Of a stretch of DNA of 64,000 nucleotides, positions 17,115 through 25,615 are shown piece after piece. Source of the DNA: UBA6770 sp965661115 (lineage in GTDB: Bacteria > Bacteroidota > Bacteroidia > Flavobacteriales_G > Salibacteraceae); assembly GCA_965661115.1 (NCBI GenBank), contig CBFICO010000001.1, positions 1-64,000 of the forward strand, in the 5' to 3' direction. The stretch's first letter is position 1. The number at the start of each line of letters is the position of its first letter. Under the pieces are notes generated by a model. That model was not told the origin of the DNA and did no database searches. It was given only the letters and a program-made list of their open reading frames with translations. A program made the translations under genes and the position numbers.

Positions 17115-20100
17115 TTATGATTTAGCAGAGAACTGTTGTTCTAATCCTTTGAACATTTCCGTGGCTTGTTTATTCAACTCCCCATTCGGATTGTAGCGGT
17201 TCAGAATATTATTTATCTGATAAATAATGCTAATGTTTTGCTGAGCTGTATTACCCAGTTTTTTGTAATGCTCCGATTTTAAACTCAAATAGTAGTTTAA
17301 CTCATCTTCGTATCTGTTAAGCATTATTCTAGCTATATCTTCTGCTTTTTCTGATGCGCCAACTTTGTAATACAACTCAACTATTGGCAGCATAAAGTAG
17401 TTAAACGGAACCTGATTATCCGGCATTTCTACTACCGCCTTATCCAATAACTGCTCGGCCTTTTCAATATCATTTCGGCGCAACATTGCGTCAGCACATC
17501 GTGCAAAGTTGTTTCTCAAATTCATGCACATTCTCAGAATGTTGTGATCTACATAAACCCCTTCTTCTTTTACGTTTCCGTAGCTGAATTTATTCATGAG
17601 GTTATCGTACATTCTATCTGCATGAACATAGCCAGTTTGGCCATCAGGAGAACTTCCTTTAAAAGGTACCAATCGATACGTTAAACCTTCCAACTGAAAA
17701 TGCCCTTGTAATCCAAGGTACGCATCATTACCAGTTGTAATTGCAAAGTAAATTGGTCTATCCCAATTGAAATTTGCCAATAAATCGAGCATCAATAAGT
17801 CTTTTTTCAATAAGTAGTTCTTGTTGATTTTCCACTCTAATGCTGGCAATACCTCACCGGCTTTTTCTGGCGAAACAGTACCGTTAGATACCACTTTTGC
17901 AGAATCTATACTTAAGCTGTACAATTTAGTAGGTGAATAATTCATTCTTCTGTTGCTACCCATTGAAGCTTGGTTTTTATCGTCAGAGTAGAAATTCACA
18001 ATCTTCTTTACGTTAATGTACTTTCCATCTTTATTTCTATCAATTACCGGGATGTAATCTCTAGTACCTTGACGATACATGTCTGGTGTCATTGAAAAAG
18101 GAGTTGGAGGGCTATCGTACGCCGCTCTGCTCATTTGATCAATGTACCAATCGGTATTCAAAAGTGAAAGATTTACTACTCTTACATCTGTTCTGTATCC
18201 TTCTACTTCTTGGGCATACCAAAGCGGGAATGTATCGTTATCACCATTGGTAAATAATACTGCATTTTTCTCGCAAGAGTCGAGGTACATCTTAGCAAAG
18301 TCAAGTGCTGTGTATCGGTTAGATCTATCGTGATCATCCCAACCTTCTTTTGCCATAATGCCTGGAACAGCAGCCAAACAAACTACCGTAGCTAGTGTTC
18401 CTGACACTGCTTGATTTAATTTAATCTTACTGGTTAAAGCATCTATTAAACCTAATACACCCAATCCAATCCAAATAGTGAATGCATAAAACGAACCTGC
18501 ATAAGCGTAATCTCGTTCTCTTGGCTGAAATGGGTACTGGTTTAGGTAAACGATAATGGCTAATCCTGTAAAGAAGAAAAGCATAGTTACAATGGCAAAG
18601 TCCCTTTTTGACGAGTTAAACTGGAAGAAGATTCCAATTAAACCTAAAATCAACGGCAAGAAATAGAATGCATTTCGTGCTTTGTGCTCTCCAATGCTTG
18701 GTGGCAAATCGGATTGGTCTCCTAAGAATATATTATCTATAAAATCAATTCCAGAGATCCAGTTACCGTCAACAATTTCACCGTGACCTTGCACATCGTT
18801 TTGTCTTCCAGCAAAATTCCACAAGAAATATCTCCAATACATCCAATTTACCTGATGTGAAAAGAAGAAGCGCATGTTCTCTCCAAATGTAGGCTTGTAA
18901 ATGGTTTCCATTTTTCCGCCGTAGGTTTTATAACGGATTGGTTTTCCTTTAAAATCAGACCAAGATTTATAAGCTTTTACGTGACGTGCTTCTTGACTCC
19001 ACATTCTTGGGAAAACGGTCATGAATTCGCTAGCGTAATTTGGCTTAGTCTTTTTGTGATGCTCACTCTTTTCGTATTCCCCTTTTTCAAATAATTGGAA
19101 ATACGTTGGGTTGCCATCAGTGTATGGAGTTTTGTTATCCAGCGGTGTGTTGAAATACTGTCCATATGCAATTGGTTGCGAGCCGTATTGCTCACGATTT
19201 AAGTAGCTCAACAACGAGAACATATTTTCGGGGTTATTCTCATCCATAGGTGGGTTAGCATTTGATCTAACCAAAATCATGGTATAAGACGAGTATCCAA
19301 TTAAGATAACTGACAAACAAAGCAAACCTGTATTGATTGCTCTATCTGGTACATTTGGTACCATTACAAATATTCCTATTAGCACTCCTGCAGTCACTAA
19401 TCCAAGTGTGCTAACAGAGCCTACAAGTAGCGCAATTACAACAAGAACAGTCAGCATTTTCCATTTTCTGTCTCCGCTCTGATGCGTTAACATAATGGCG
19501 TAAACTACAGCGGCAATCAATAAAATTACATGGATAAATGCCCCTGTATGAAAGGGTAAGTGGAACCCATTTACAAACAGCAACTCAAACTTACCCGACA
19601 TAGATACTAAGCCTGGTATTACACCTTTTTGTACAAATCCTAGAATAAGCACCGATGCAGCCGCAGTAACTCCAATTCCTTTGAGTGTTGGCTCGAATTT
19701 TTTGAAATAAAACACAAACGCAATTGCGGGAATAGCCAATAAGTTAAGTAAGTGAACCCCAATTGATAACCCCATAAGATAGGCGATAAAAATCAACCAA
19801 CGATCAGAGCCTGGCTCCTCAGACACTTGCTCCCAGCGTAAAATAGCCCAGAAAACAATTGCAGTAAATAAAGATGACATTGCGTAAACCTCTGCTTCAA
19901 CAGCAGAGAACCAGAAGGTATCGCTAAACGTGTAAGCCAAAGAACCCACTAGAGCACTACCTACTACAGCTATGGTTTTACCCGTATTCCATTCACCACC
20001 ATTTCGATTTAAAATCTTCTTGCCGAGAGCAGAAATGGTCCAAAACAGGAACAAAATAGTAAATGACGAAGACAACGCAGAAATTAGGTTAACCATGTAA

Positions 20101-20327
20101 GCAGCTTGCTCAGGTGCTGTCCACATAGAGAAAAATCTACCAATCATTAAGAAAAGTGGAGCTCCAGGAGGGTGACCAACTTGTAGCTTGTAAGCACAGG
20201 CAATAAACTCACCACAATCCCAAAAACTAACCGTTGGTTCCATGGTGGATACGTATGTAAATGTGGCTATTGCAAAAGCAATCCAACCGCCAATAATATC
20301 TAGGTTTCTAAAATTCATATTTGTCAT
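17115..20327 (-). CDS. Glycosyltransferase family 117 protein (DUF2723, TMEM260-like)
   Basis: A 1070-aa polytopic membrane protein. The conserved N-terminal loop (FWDCGEFIACAYKLQVGHPPGAPL, residues about 34-58) is the hallmark of DUF2723, with about a dozen membrane helices to about residue 680. A large soluble domain follows (TNGDNDTFPLWYAQEVEG) and then a helical TPR-like tail (880-1060). Eukaryotic TMEM260 is an O-mannosyltransferase, and Bacteroidota members are classed as GT117, so protein O-glycosylation in the envelope is a fair inference. It is almost always long and single-copy per locus in this phylum. A strong terminator follows it. Confidence 0.88.
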   Translation of the reverse strand: MTNMNFRNLDIIGGWIAFAIATFTYVSTMEPTVSFWDCGEFIACAYKLQVGHPPGAPLFLMIGRFFSMWTAPEQAAYMVNLISALSSSFTILFLFWTISALGKKILNRNGGEWNTGKTIAVVGSALVGSLAYTFSDTFWFSAVEAEVYAMSSLFTAIVFWAILRWEQVSEEPGSDRWLIFIAYLMGLSIGVHLLNLLAIPAIAFVFYFKKFEPTLKGIGVTAAASVLILGFVQKGVIPGLVSMSGKFELLFVNGFHLPFHTGAFIHVILLIAAVVYAIMLTHQSGDRKWKMLTVLVVIALLVGSVSTLGLVTAGVLIGIFVMVPNVPDRAINTGLLCLSVILIGYSSYTMILVRSNANPPMDENNPENMFSLLSYLNREQYGSQPIAYGQYFNTPLDNKTPYTDGNPTYFQLFEKGEYEKSEHHKKTKPNYASEFMTVFPRMWSQEARHVKAYKSWSDFKGKPIRYKTYGGKMETIYKPTFGENMRFFFSHQVNWMYWRYFLWNFAGRQNDVQGHGEIVDGNWISGIDFIDNIFLGDQSDLPPSIGEHKARNAFYFLPLILGLIGIFFQFNSSKRDFAIVTMLFFFTGLAIIVYLNQYPFQPRERDYAYAGSFYAFTIWIGLGVLGLIDALTSKIKLNQAVSGTLATVVCLAAVPGIMAKEGWDDHDRSNRYTALDFAKMYLDSCEKNAVLFTNGDNDTFPLWYAQEVEGYRTDVRVVNLSLLNTDWYIDQMSRAAYDSPPTPFSMTPDMYRQGTRDYIPVIDRNKDGKYINVKKIVNFYSDDKNQASMGSNRRMNYSPTKLYSLSIDSAKVVSNGTVSPEKAGEVLPALEWKINKNYLLKKDLLMLDLLANFNWDRPIYFAITTGNDAYLGLQGHFQLEGLTYRLVPFKGSSPDGQTGYVHADRMYDNLMNKFSYGNVKEEGVYVDHNILRMCMNLRNNFARCADAMLRRNDIEKAEQLLDKAVVEMPDNQVPFNYFMLPIVELYYKVGASEKAEDIARIMLNRYEDELNYYLSLKSEHYKKLGNTAQQNISIIYQINNILNRYNPNGELNKQATEMFKGLEQQFSAKS

Positions 20328-20372
20328 AATTTGCCGCGAATTTAAATAAAGTGTAGTAGTAGAATTAAAATG

Positions 20373-20402
20373 TTTGTTTTACTTCAAATTTTTTTAGTTT
20401 TG
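20373..20402 (+). promoter_or_regulatory. tRNA-Gln promoter
   Basis: A TTTG -33 element (20373-20376) and a TAGTTTTG -7 element (20395-20402) are separated by 18 nt, fitting the Bacteroidota consensus. The stretch after the -7 box is GCCGC, a GC-rich discriminator of the kind linked to stringent control. The tRNA begins 28 nt downstream. Confidence 0.75.
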
Positions 20403-20430
20403 CCGCGCTTTAAAACAAAGCGTTTGTTCT

Positions 20431-20503
20431 TGTCCCATGGTGTAACTGGCAACACGTCTGGTTTTGGTCCAGAAGAGTCTAGGTTCGAGCCCTAGTGGGA
20501 CAA
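20431..20503 (+). tRNA. tRNA-Gln (UUG)
   Basis: The acceptor TGTCCCA pairs with TGGGACA and A73 follows. The anticodon stem TCTGG/CCAGA encloses TTTTGGT, giving anticodon TTG, which reads CAA. The T-arm is CTAGG TTCGAGC CCTAG. The CCA end is not encoded. Confidence 0.95.
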
Positions 20504-20520
20504 CAATTTTTATTTTTTTT

Positions 20521-20554
20521 ACCCTTGGTGTCATAGTATGCTGAGGGTTTTTTT
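20521..20554 (+). terminator. Probable terminator of tRNA-Gln
   Basis: ACCCT pairs with AGGGT across an 18-nt loop, followed by seven T. It starts 17 nt after the tRNA. The stem is short, so the call is moderate. Confidence 0.5.
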
Positions 20555-20593
20555 ATGTCTAAACTTTACGGACAAAAAAGTTTAAATTAGGGC

Positions 20594-20624
20594 AAAAAAA
20601 AAACCACCTCGAATGAGGTGGTTT
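20594..20624 (-). terminator. Terminator of the lipoprotein gene
   Basis: AACCACCTC pairs with GAGGTGGTT around a four-base loop. On the minus strand a run of about ten T follows, and the structure lies 20 nt after the lipoprotein stop. Confidence 0.85.
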
Positions 20625-20644
20625 ATTTAATTGTTTTACCGTGA

Positions 20645-21484
20645 TTATAGGCTTAAATCGTAAGTTGAACTACTTTCCATTGAAGCACTCTTACCAGCTT
20701 GATCTTTTACCATTACTTTAACTTTAGCTTTATCGCCAACATAGTTTCTGTCAAACTGTAACTGAACTTCTTTTTTCCATGTAGCAGCGTCGACTCCAGT
20801 GTAAATAGCTGAATCTAAGTTTAAAGTTTGTGTAGTGTTATATAAATACACTTTAATCTCATCAATTTTAACATCATCAGACACATCAACTTCCCATTTA
20901 CCTCCGTCATTTGCACCAGTTCCAGAAGTAATACTTGTACCGGCTACAGGGAATTTTTTTGTAATTGCATTAATCTTTGGATCTTCTGCATCAGTAGGTC
21001 CGGCAGCCTCAACTTCAAAAGAGGCAGTAGCTGCAGCACTTGTGTTTCCAGCAGCATCACTAGCAGTAATTTCTAAGGTATATGTTCCTGCCTCCATCGT
21101 AGCTGCAACAGCGTACGTTTCGGTGGCTGTTTCAGTTTTAGTACCGCTCAACTTTGCAGTAGAAGTAGCTTTTTCAGCACCTTGAGCATCCTTAATGGTG
21201 TATGTCCACGTAGTAGCGCCTGTATTATCTGTAATTGTAGCTGAGATATCTAAATTCTCTCCCGCTTTAACTTTTGTAGAAGCCGCAGGTTTTGTAATAG
21301 CTACTGTAGGTGCTTCGGTGTCTGCTGCAGGGGTTGGTGTAACCGGCGCAGGATAAACACACGATCCATCATCTTTTTTAGCATCAGCATTGTAGTTTGT
21401 TGCCTTTTCGTCTGTACAACCTTCTTTTTTACAGCCAGCCATTACTAATGATCCGGCAAGCATTAAAAACATTACTTTTTTCAT
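20645..21484 (-). CDS. Surface lipoprotein with Ig-like domain
   Basis: A 279-aa protein with a lipoprotein signal (LAGSLVMAGC, lipid Cys at 18). Directly after it comes a Cys-bounded CTDEKATNYNADAKKDDGSC block, a repeat motif I know from many secreted Bacteroidota proteins with several Asp/Asn that could bind calcium. A Pro/Ala linker leads to an Ig-like or cadherin-like beta domain (about 60-155, TYTLEITASDAAGNTSAAA) and a second beta region. It is a single gene with its own terminator. Function unknown; surface display is inferred from the signal. Confidence 0.72.
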   Translation of the reverse strand: MKKVMFLMLAGSLVMAGCKKEGCTDEKATNYNADAKKDDGSCVYPAPVTPTPAADTEAPTVAITKPAASTKVKAGENLDISATITDNTGATTWTYTIKDAQGAEKATSTAKLSGTKTETATETYAVAATMEAGTYTLEITASDAAGNTSAAATASFEVEAAGPTDAEDPKINAITKKFPVAGTSITSGTGANDGGKWEVDVSDDVKIDEIKVYLYNTTQTLNLDSAIYTGVDAATWKKEVQLQFDRNYVGDKAKVKVMVKDQAGKSASMESSSTYDLSL

Positions 21485-21702
21485 AATTGTGATTTTTCTT
21501 AAACGTTTAATCTTTTTAAAAGCCTAAAAATGGCTATTGAACCAACGAATATAGTGAAACTATGAATTCATTTGTGAAATGATTTTTTGTTAAACTCGAA
21601 TTGCTATTTAGAATCCTTCTGAATAAACCTATTGTGACAATGCTGTGACAAAACATCGGGGGTCCAAATGCAACTTTGTAACGTAATTACACTACCACTT
21701 AT

Positions 21703-22929
21703 TTGGAATCGATTCATGCTATAGCGTTTACGCACAAAAACATTGGAGTTGATGCTCTTGGGGATTTTCACATCGCTGAAGAATCGCAACAAGAACGCCT
21801 TGCACCTTTAATGGATTTGGGCATAGAGGAACTCATTTTCCTGAGCACGTGCAACCGCGTAGAATTACTCCTTAGAACCGGAAAAACTCTGACTCAAGAG
21901 CGTTTATCGGTTATCCTTAAATCGCTTTACCCTAATTTTTCTGAAGAGAAAATGAACGCTGCGTTTAACGAAGCATACGTTTATTCTCACCTAGAAGCGG
22001 TTTATCATTGGTTTAAAGTTTCAAGCTCGTTAGATTCTCTTGTGATTGGAGAGCGTGAAATTCTAGGACAAATGCGCGATGCTTATCAGCGTTGTAAGGA
22101 ATTTGGGTTTAATGGCGATTTTATGCGTATACTGATGCGTAAAACCGTAGAAACTGCCAAGCTTATTTACACTGAAACTCAAATTACGGATAATCCAATC
22201 TCTGTCGTAAACCTAGCATACAAGAAACTAGAATCAAGTGTTAATATCCAGGATTGTAAAACGCTGGTTATTGGTGCGGGTAAAACCAACACTGCGTTGG
22301 TAAAGAAAATGAGAAAGCACGGCGCTATTAACTTTAAGGTTTACAACAGAACTTTTGAAAAAGCAGAGTCATTGGCCAATTTGGTTGGTGGTGAAGCACT
22401 AAGTTTATATCAATTAGGATCGGAAGCTTTGGATTTTGATGTTGTGCTCACCTGCACAGGATCTGAAAACGCCATGTTGACTAAAGAGATTTACAATTCC
22501 TTAAATCCAGAAAAAGCACTTAAAACAATTGTGGATTTAGCCGTTCCGAATGATGTTTCTGAAGAGGTTAGAGCCGAATTCCCGTTGGAGTATATCTCTG
22601 TCGATGGACTAAAAGAGGTAGCGGCCGAGAATTTAGAGAAACGAAAAATGCATCTTTCTCACTGCGAGGAAATCATCAACAAACAACTAAAGGAATTCAC
22701 CAATATTCACAAAACTCGTCAAGTTGAGTTGGCTATGCGCAAGGTTCCTGAGCAAATTAAAGAGATTAAACGCAAGGCTATTGAAGAGGTGTTCGCAAAA
22801 GACCTAGAATCTTTAGACGAAAACTCAAAAGACCTGCTTGATAAGGTGGTAAAGTATATGGAGAAAAAATACATGACTACCCCAATGCTCCTTGCCAAAG
22901 AAATCTTACTAAAAGAAGAGGTACGTTAA
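21703..22929 (+). CDS. hemA: Glutamyl-tRNA reductase
   Basis: Reduces glutamyl-tRNA to glutamate-1-semialdehyde, the first committed step of tetrapyrrole synthesis by the C5 pathway. It is 408 aa, with the catalytic Cys50 in LSTCNRVEL, the NADPH-binding domain (VIGAGKTNTALVKKM) and the C-terminal dimerisation helices. The start must be TTG at 21703, because no ATG or GTG precedes the conserved N-terminal FTHKN segment. It opens the hemA-hemC-hemD operon (12-nt gap to hemC). Confidence 0.96.
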   Translation: MESIHAIAFTHKNIGVDALGDFHIAEESQQERLAPLMDLGIEELIFLSTCNRVELLLRTGKTLTQERLSVILKSLYPNFSEEKMNAAFNEAYVYSHLEAVYHWFKVSSSLDSLVIGEREILGQMRDAYQRCKEFGFNGDFMRILMRKTVETAKLIYTETQITDNPISVVNLAYKKLESSVNIQDCKTLVIGAGKTNTALVKKMRKHGAINFKVYNRTFEKAESLANLVGGEALSLYQLGSEALDFDVVLTCTGSENAMLTKEIYNSLNPEKALKTIVDLAVPNDVSEEVRAEFPLEYISVDGLKEVAAENLEKRKMHLSHCEEIINKQLKEFTNIHKTRQVELAMRKVPEQIKEIKRKAIEEVFAKDLESLDENSKDLLDKVVKYMEKKYMTTPMLLAKEILLKEEVR

Positions 22930-22941
22930 GCTCAATCATTT

Positions 22942-23835
22942 ATGGCTGTTATTAAAATTGGTTCCAGAGGAAGTGACTTGGCATTGTGGCAAGCCAACTT
23001 TGTTCAAGCAGAACTCGAAAAACTTGGGCACGAAGCTCCAATAACCATCATTAAAACTAAAGGGGACGCTATTCAGCACCTAAGTTTTGATAAAATTGAA
23101 GGGAAAGGATTTTTTACTAAAGAAATAGAAGATCAACTGCTGAATGAATCTGTTGACCTAGCAGTACATTCTCACAAAGATTTAGAAACCACTTCGCCAG
23201 AAGGCCTTACCATTGGCGCTGTAAGTTATCGAGCCAATCCTGCTGATGTTCTTTTAGTTCGAAAAGAAAAAGTAGGAACCGGAAAGTTTCGATTAACAGA
23301 AGGCGCCGTTGTTGGAACCAGTTCAGCTAGAAGAAAAGTTCAGCTTAAACAACATCGCCCGGATATTACCTTAAAAGACATTAGAGGAAATGTTCCTACA
23401 AGAATTGAAAAGCTCCGTTCTGGCGACTTTGATGCGATTGTTCTTGCACATGCTGGAATTAGCCGGCTTAAGTTAGATGTTTCTGACTTAGAGCTATTAG
23501 AATTAGACATAAAAGAATTCATTCCCGCACCGGCACAAGGGGTGTTAGGCTTACAAGTGCGATCTACTGATGCTGCTATTGCAGAGGCTGTTTTGCAGCT
23601 GAACCACTCCCTGGTAAAAGAGTGTATTGATATTGAAAGAGGTATCTTGAAAGGTTGTAATGGCGGCTGCCAATTACCACTCGGCGCTTATGCCGAAAAG
23701 GTTGGTAATGAATTCCATGTTTGGGTTTCGTTCGCAAAAACTGTTAACGACTCACCTATAAACCTTCATTTTTTTGACACAAACCCTGAGAAATTGGTCG
23801 AAAAAGTTCTGAATAAATTAATTTCGCGCCCATGA
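22942..23835 (+). CDS. hemC: Porphobilinogen deaminase (hydroxymethylbilane synthase)
   Basis: Joins four porphobilinogens into hydroxymethylbilane. The protein is 297 aa. The dipyrromethane cofactor attaches to Cys243 in GGCQLPLGAYA; SRGSDLALWQ, HSHKDLE, GTSSARRK and the RGN-PTR stretch are the standard binding motifs. It overlaps hemD by 4 nt (ATGA), so the two are translationally coupled. Confidence 0.97.
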   Translation: MAVIKIGSRGSDLALWQANFVQAELEKLGHEAPITIIKTKGDAIQHLSFDKIEGKGFFTKEIEDQLLNESVDLAVHSHKDLETTSPEGLTIGAVSYRANPADVLLVRKEKVGTGKFRLTEGAVVGTSSARRKVQLKQHRPDITLKDIRGNVPTRIEKLRSGDFDAIVLAHAGISRLKLDVSDLELLELDIKEFIPAPAQGVLGLQVRSTDAAIAEAVLQLNHSLVKECIDIERGILKGCNGGCQLPLGAYAEKVGNEFHVWVSFAKTVNDSPINLHFFDTNPEKLVEKVLNKLISRP

Positions 23836-24503
23836 AAAGTATTCTAATAACAAGAGAACCTATTGAATGTGGCTGGTTGGTAAGAAGCCTACTAGCGGAA
23901 GGATTTGATGTAGTTGCGTCATCGCAAATAATGTTGGAAGCAGTTGAACCCTTACCTGCTTTGCCAAAAACTGATTGGATATTTTTCAATTCGCCAAAAA
24001 GTGCTAAGCTCTTTTTTCAAACTTATACCGAGATTAATCAAGAAGATTATTCATTTGCTGCTTTGAGCACCGGTACCGCTAAAGAGGTAAAAAAGTGGAC
24101 CAATAGAATTGATTACATCGGTTCTAGTAGCGTAAAAACTGAAGAAATTTCTGAGGATTTTCTTTCCGTTGCAAATGGAGCTAAGGTTCTTGTGCCACTT
24201 GGCAAACAAAGTTTTGGAACCCTAAAGAAAAAAGACAAAGCAGACAAAGTTGATGAAATCGTTTTTTACGATACTATTCCAAATAATTGGACTGCTCCTA
24301 CCGAATTCGATTTAATCCTATTCACAAGTCCTAGCAACGTTGATGCTTATTTAGCTAATCACGAAATGCGAGAAGATACAGTTTGCTTAGCTATTGGAGA
24401 GAAAACTGCAAAAGCTATCGAGAAACACGGTTTAAAAGCTAAAATTTCTGAAGGCTACTTGGAGACTGATTTATTCACGAAAATTATGAGCTTAGCTCGA
24501 TAA
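23832..24503 (+). CDS. hemD: Uroporphyrinogen-III synthase
   Basis: Cyclises hydroxymethylbilane to uroporphyrinogen III with inversion of ring D. It is 223 aa with the two-domain HemD layout (ITREPIECGWLVRSL at the N-terminus, LFTSPSNVDAYL in the second domain). Sequence conservation in this family is low, so operon position after hemC with a 4-nt overlap is important support. The 3' end overlaps the convergent DAHP synthase gene by 12 nt. hemE does not follow here. Confidence 0.92.
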   Translation: MKSILITREPIECGWLVRSLLAEGFDVVASSQIMLEAVEPLPALPKTDWIFFNSPKSAKLFFQTYTEINQEDYSFAALSTGTAKEVKKWTNRIDYIGSSSVKTEEISEDFLSVANGAKVLVPLGKQSFGTLKKKDKADKVDEIVFYDTIPNNWTAPTEFDLILFTSPSNVDAYLANHEMREDTVCLAIGEKTAKAIEKHGLKAKISEGYLETDLFTKIMSLAR

Positions 24504-25562
24504 TTTACTCTCCACCATTTCGGTTTGTATTCTTATTGATTCTGAGTGAATCACCTCGTATAGTTTGTGTATAAAATCGCGTTCTAAACCTAGGTTTTCA
24601 CCTGCTGCACTGCGCGAAGCTACAATTTCTTTCCAACGCTCTAATTGAAAAACCGTAACGTTATTTTCTTTTTTATAACTCCCAATTTCTCGAGTTAAAG
24701 CCAACCTAGAAGAAATTGCGTTTACAATATCCTCATCAATCTTGTCTATCTGGGCCCGCAACTCATCTAGAGTATTAATAAATACGTTATCCCCTATTGA
24801 GGTTGATTTTAGAACCAAACTCGATACTATGTCGTAAAGCTTTTCTGGTGTTATTTGTTGCTGTGCATCGCTTAAAGCCTCTTTTGGATTTGGATGCGTT
24901 TCAACCATTAACCCTTTAATCCCAAGGTCAATTGCTTTTTGTGAAAGCTCTGCTATTAGGTCTCTAGAACCCGCAATATGACTCACATCGCAAATGAGCG
25001 ATAGGTTTGGCAATCTTCTCTTGAGTTCTATTGGAATCTCCCAACGTGGAATATTTCTATACTGCGAAGTCTGGAAGGTTGAAAATCCTCTATGAATTGC
25101 TCCAACATTTGACTCAACGCAAGCAGACACTATTCTCTCAACTGCACCTGTCCATAAATCTATGTCTGGATGAATTGGATTTTTAACCAGCACATTCGCC
25201 TCTACTCCTTTCAGTGCATCGGCAATTTCTTGCACATAAAATGGGTTAACGGTTGTTCTTGCGCCAATCCAAAAGTTAGTGATGTTGTGTTTTAAAGCAA
25301 GCTCAACATGATCGGCATTTGCTACTTCAATGGTTATGGGCAAGTTAAATTCACTTTGTAGGTTCTGTAGCCAGGGCAGTGCCTGCACACCTATTCCTTC
25401 AAAAGTTCCTGGCCGTGTTCGTGGTTTCCAAACTCCAGCCCTAAACAAATCAACAATACCATTTTGTGTAAGTGATGCAGCAACTGCACGCAACTGCTCT
25501 TCAGACTCTGCGCTGCAAGGTCCAGCAATAATGTACGGTCTATTTTTAGCTTGCTCTATCAT
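24492..25562 (-). CDS. Bifunctional DAHP synthase / chorismate mutase
   Basis: A 356-aa fusion of two shikimate-pathway enzymes. Residues 1 to about 255 are a DAHP/KDO8P-synthase-type barrel (IIAGPCSAESEEQL, GAVERIVSACVESN, CDVSHIAGSRDL, VETHPNPKEALSDA). Residues from about 265 form an AroQ-type chorismate mutase helix bundle (LDELRAQIDKIDEDIV, then ISSRLALTREIGSYKK). In such fusions the mutase domain can act as the allosteric site for prephenate. The ATG at 25562 (MIEQAKNRPY) is preferred over a TTG at 25574. It is a lone gene convergent with hemD. Confidence 0.93.
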   Translation of the reverse strand: MIEQAKNRPYIIAGPCSAESEEQLRAVAASLTQNGIVDLFRAGVWKPRTRPGTFEGIGVQALPWLQNLQSEFNLPITIEVANADHVELALKHNITNFWIGARTTVNPFYVQEIADALKGVEANVLVKNPIHPDIDLWTGAVERIVSACVESNVGAIHRGFSTFQTSQYRNIPRWEIPIELKRRLPNLSLICDVSHIAGSRDLIAELSQKAIDLGIKGLMVETHPNPKEALSDAQQQITPEKLYDIVSSLVLKSTSIGDNVFINTLDELRAQIDKIDEDIVNAISSRLALTREIGSYKKENNVTVFQLERWKEIVASRSAAGENLGLERDFIHKLYEVIHSESIRIQTEMVESKLSS

Positions 25563-25615
25563 AGGACTTCGCAAAAATAGACAGTAATACCTGCTAGGAT
25601 GTTTTTTAGCTCAGG

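Noticed and set aside
17115..20327. ArnT- or PMT-type mannosyltransferase
   Set aside because: The FWDCGEF-type loop and the TPR-like tail fit DUF2723/GT117, not GT39 or GT83.
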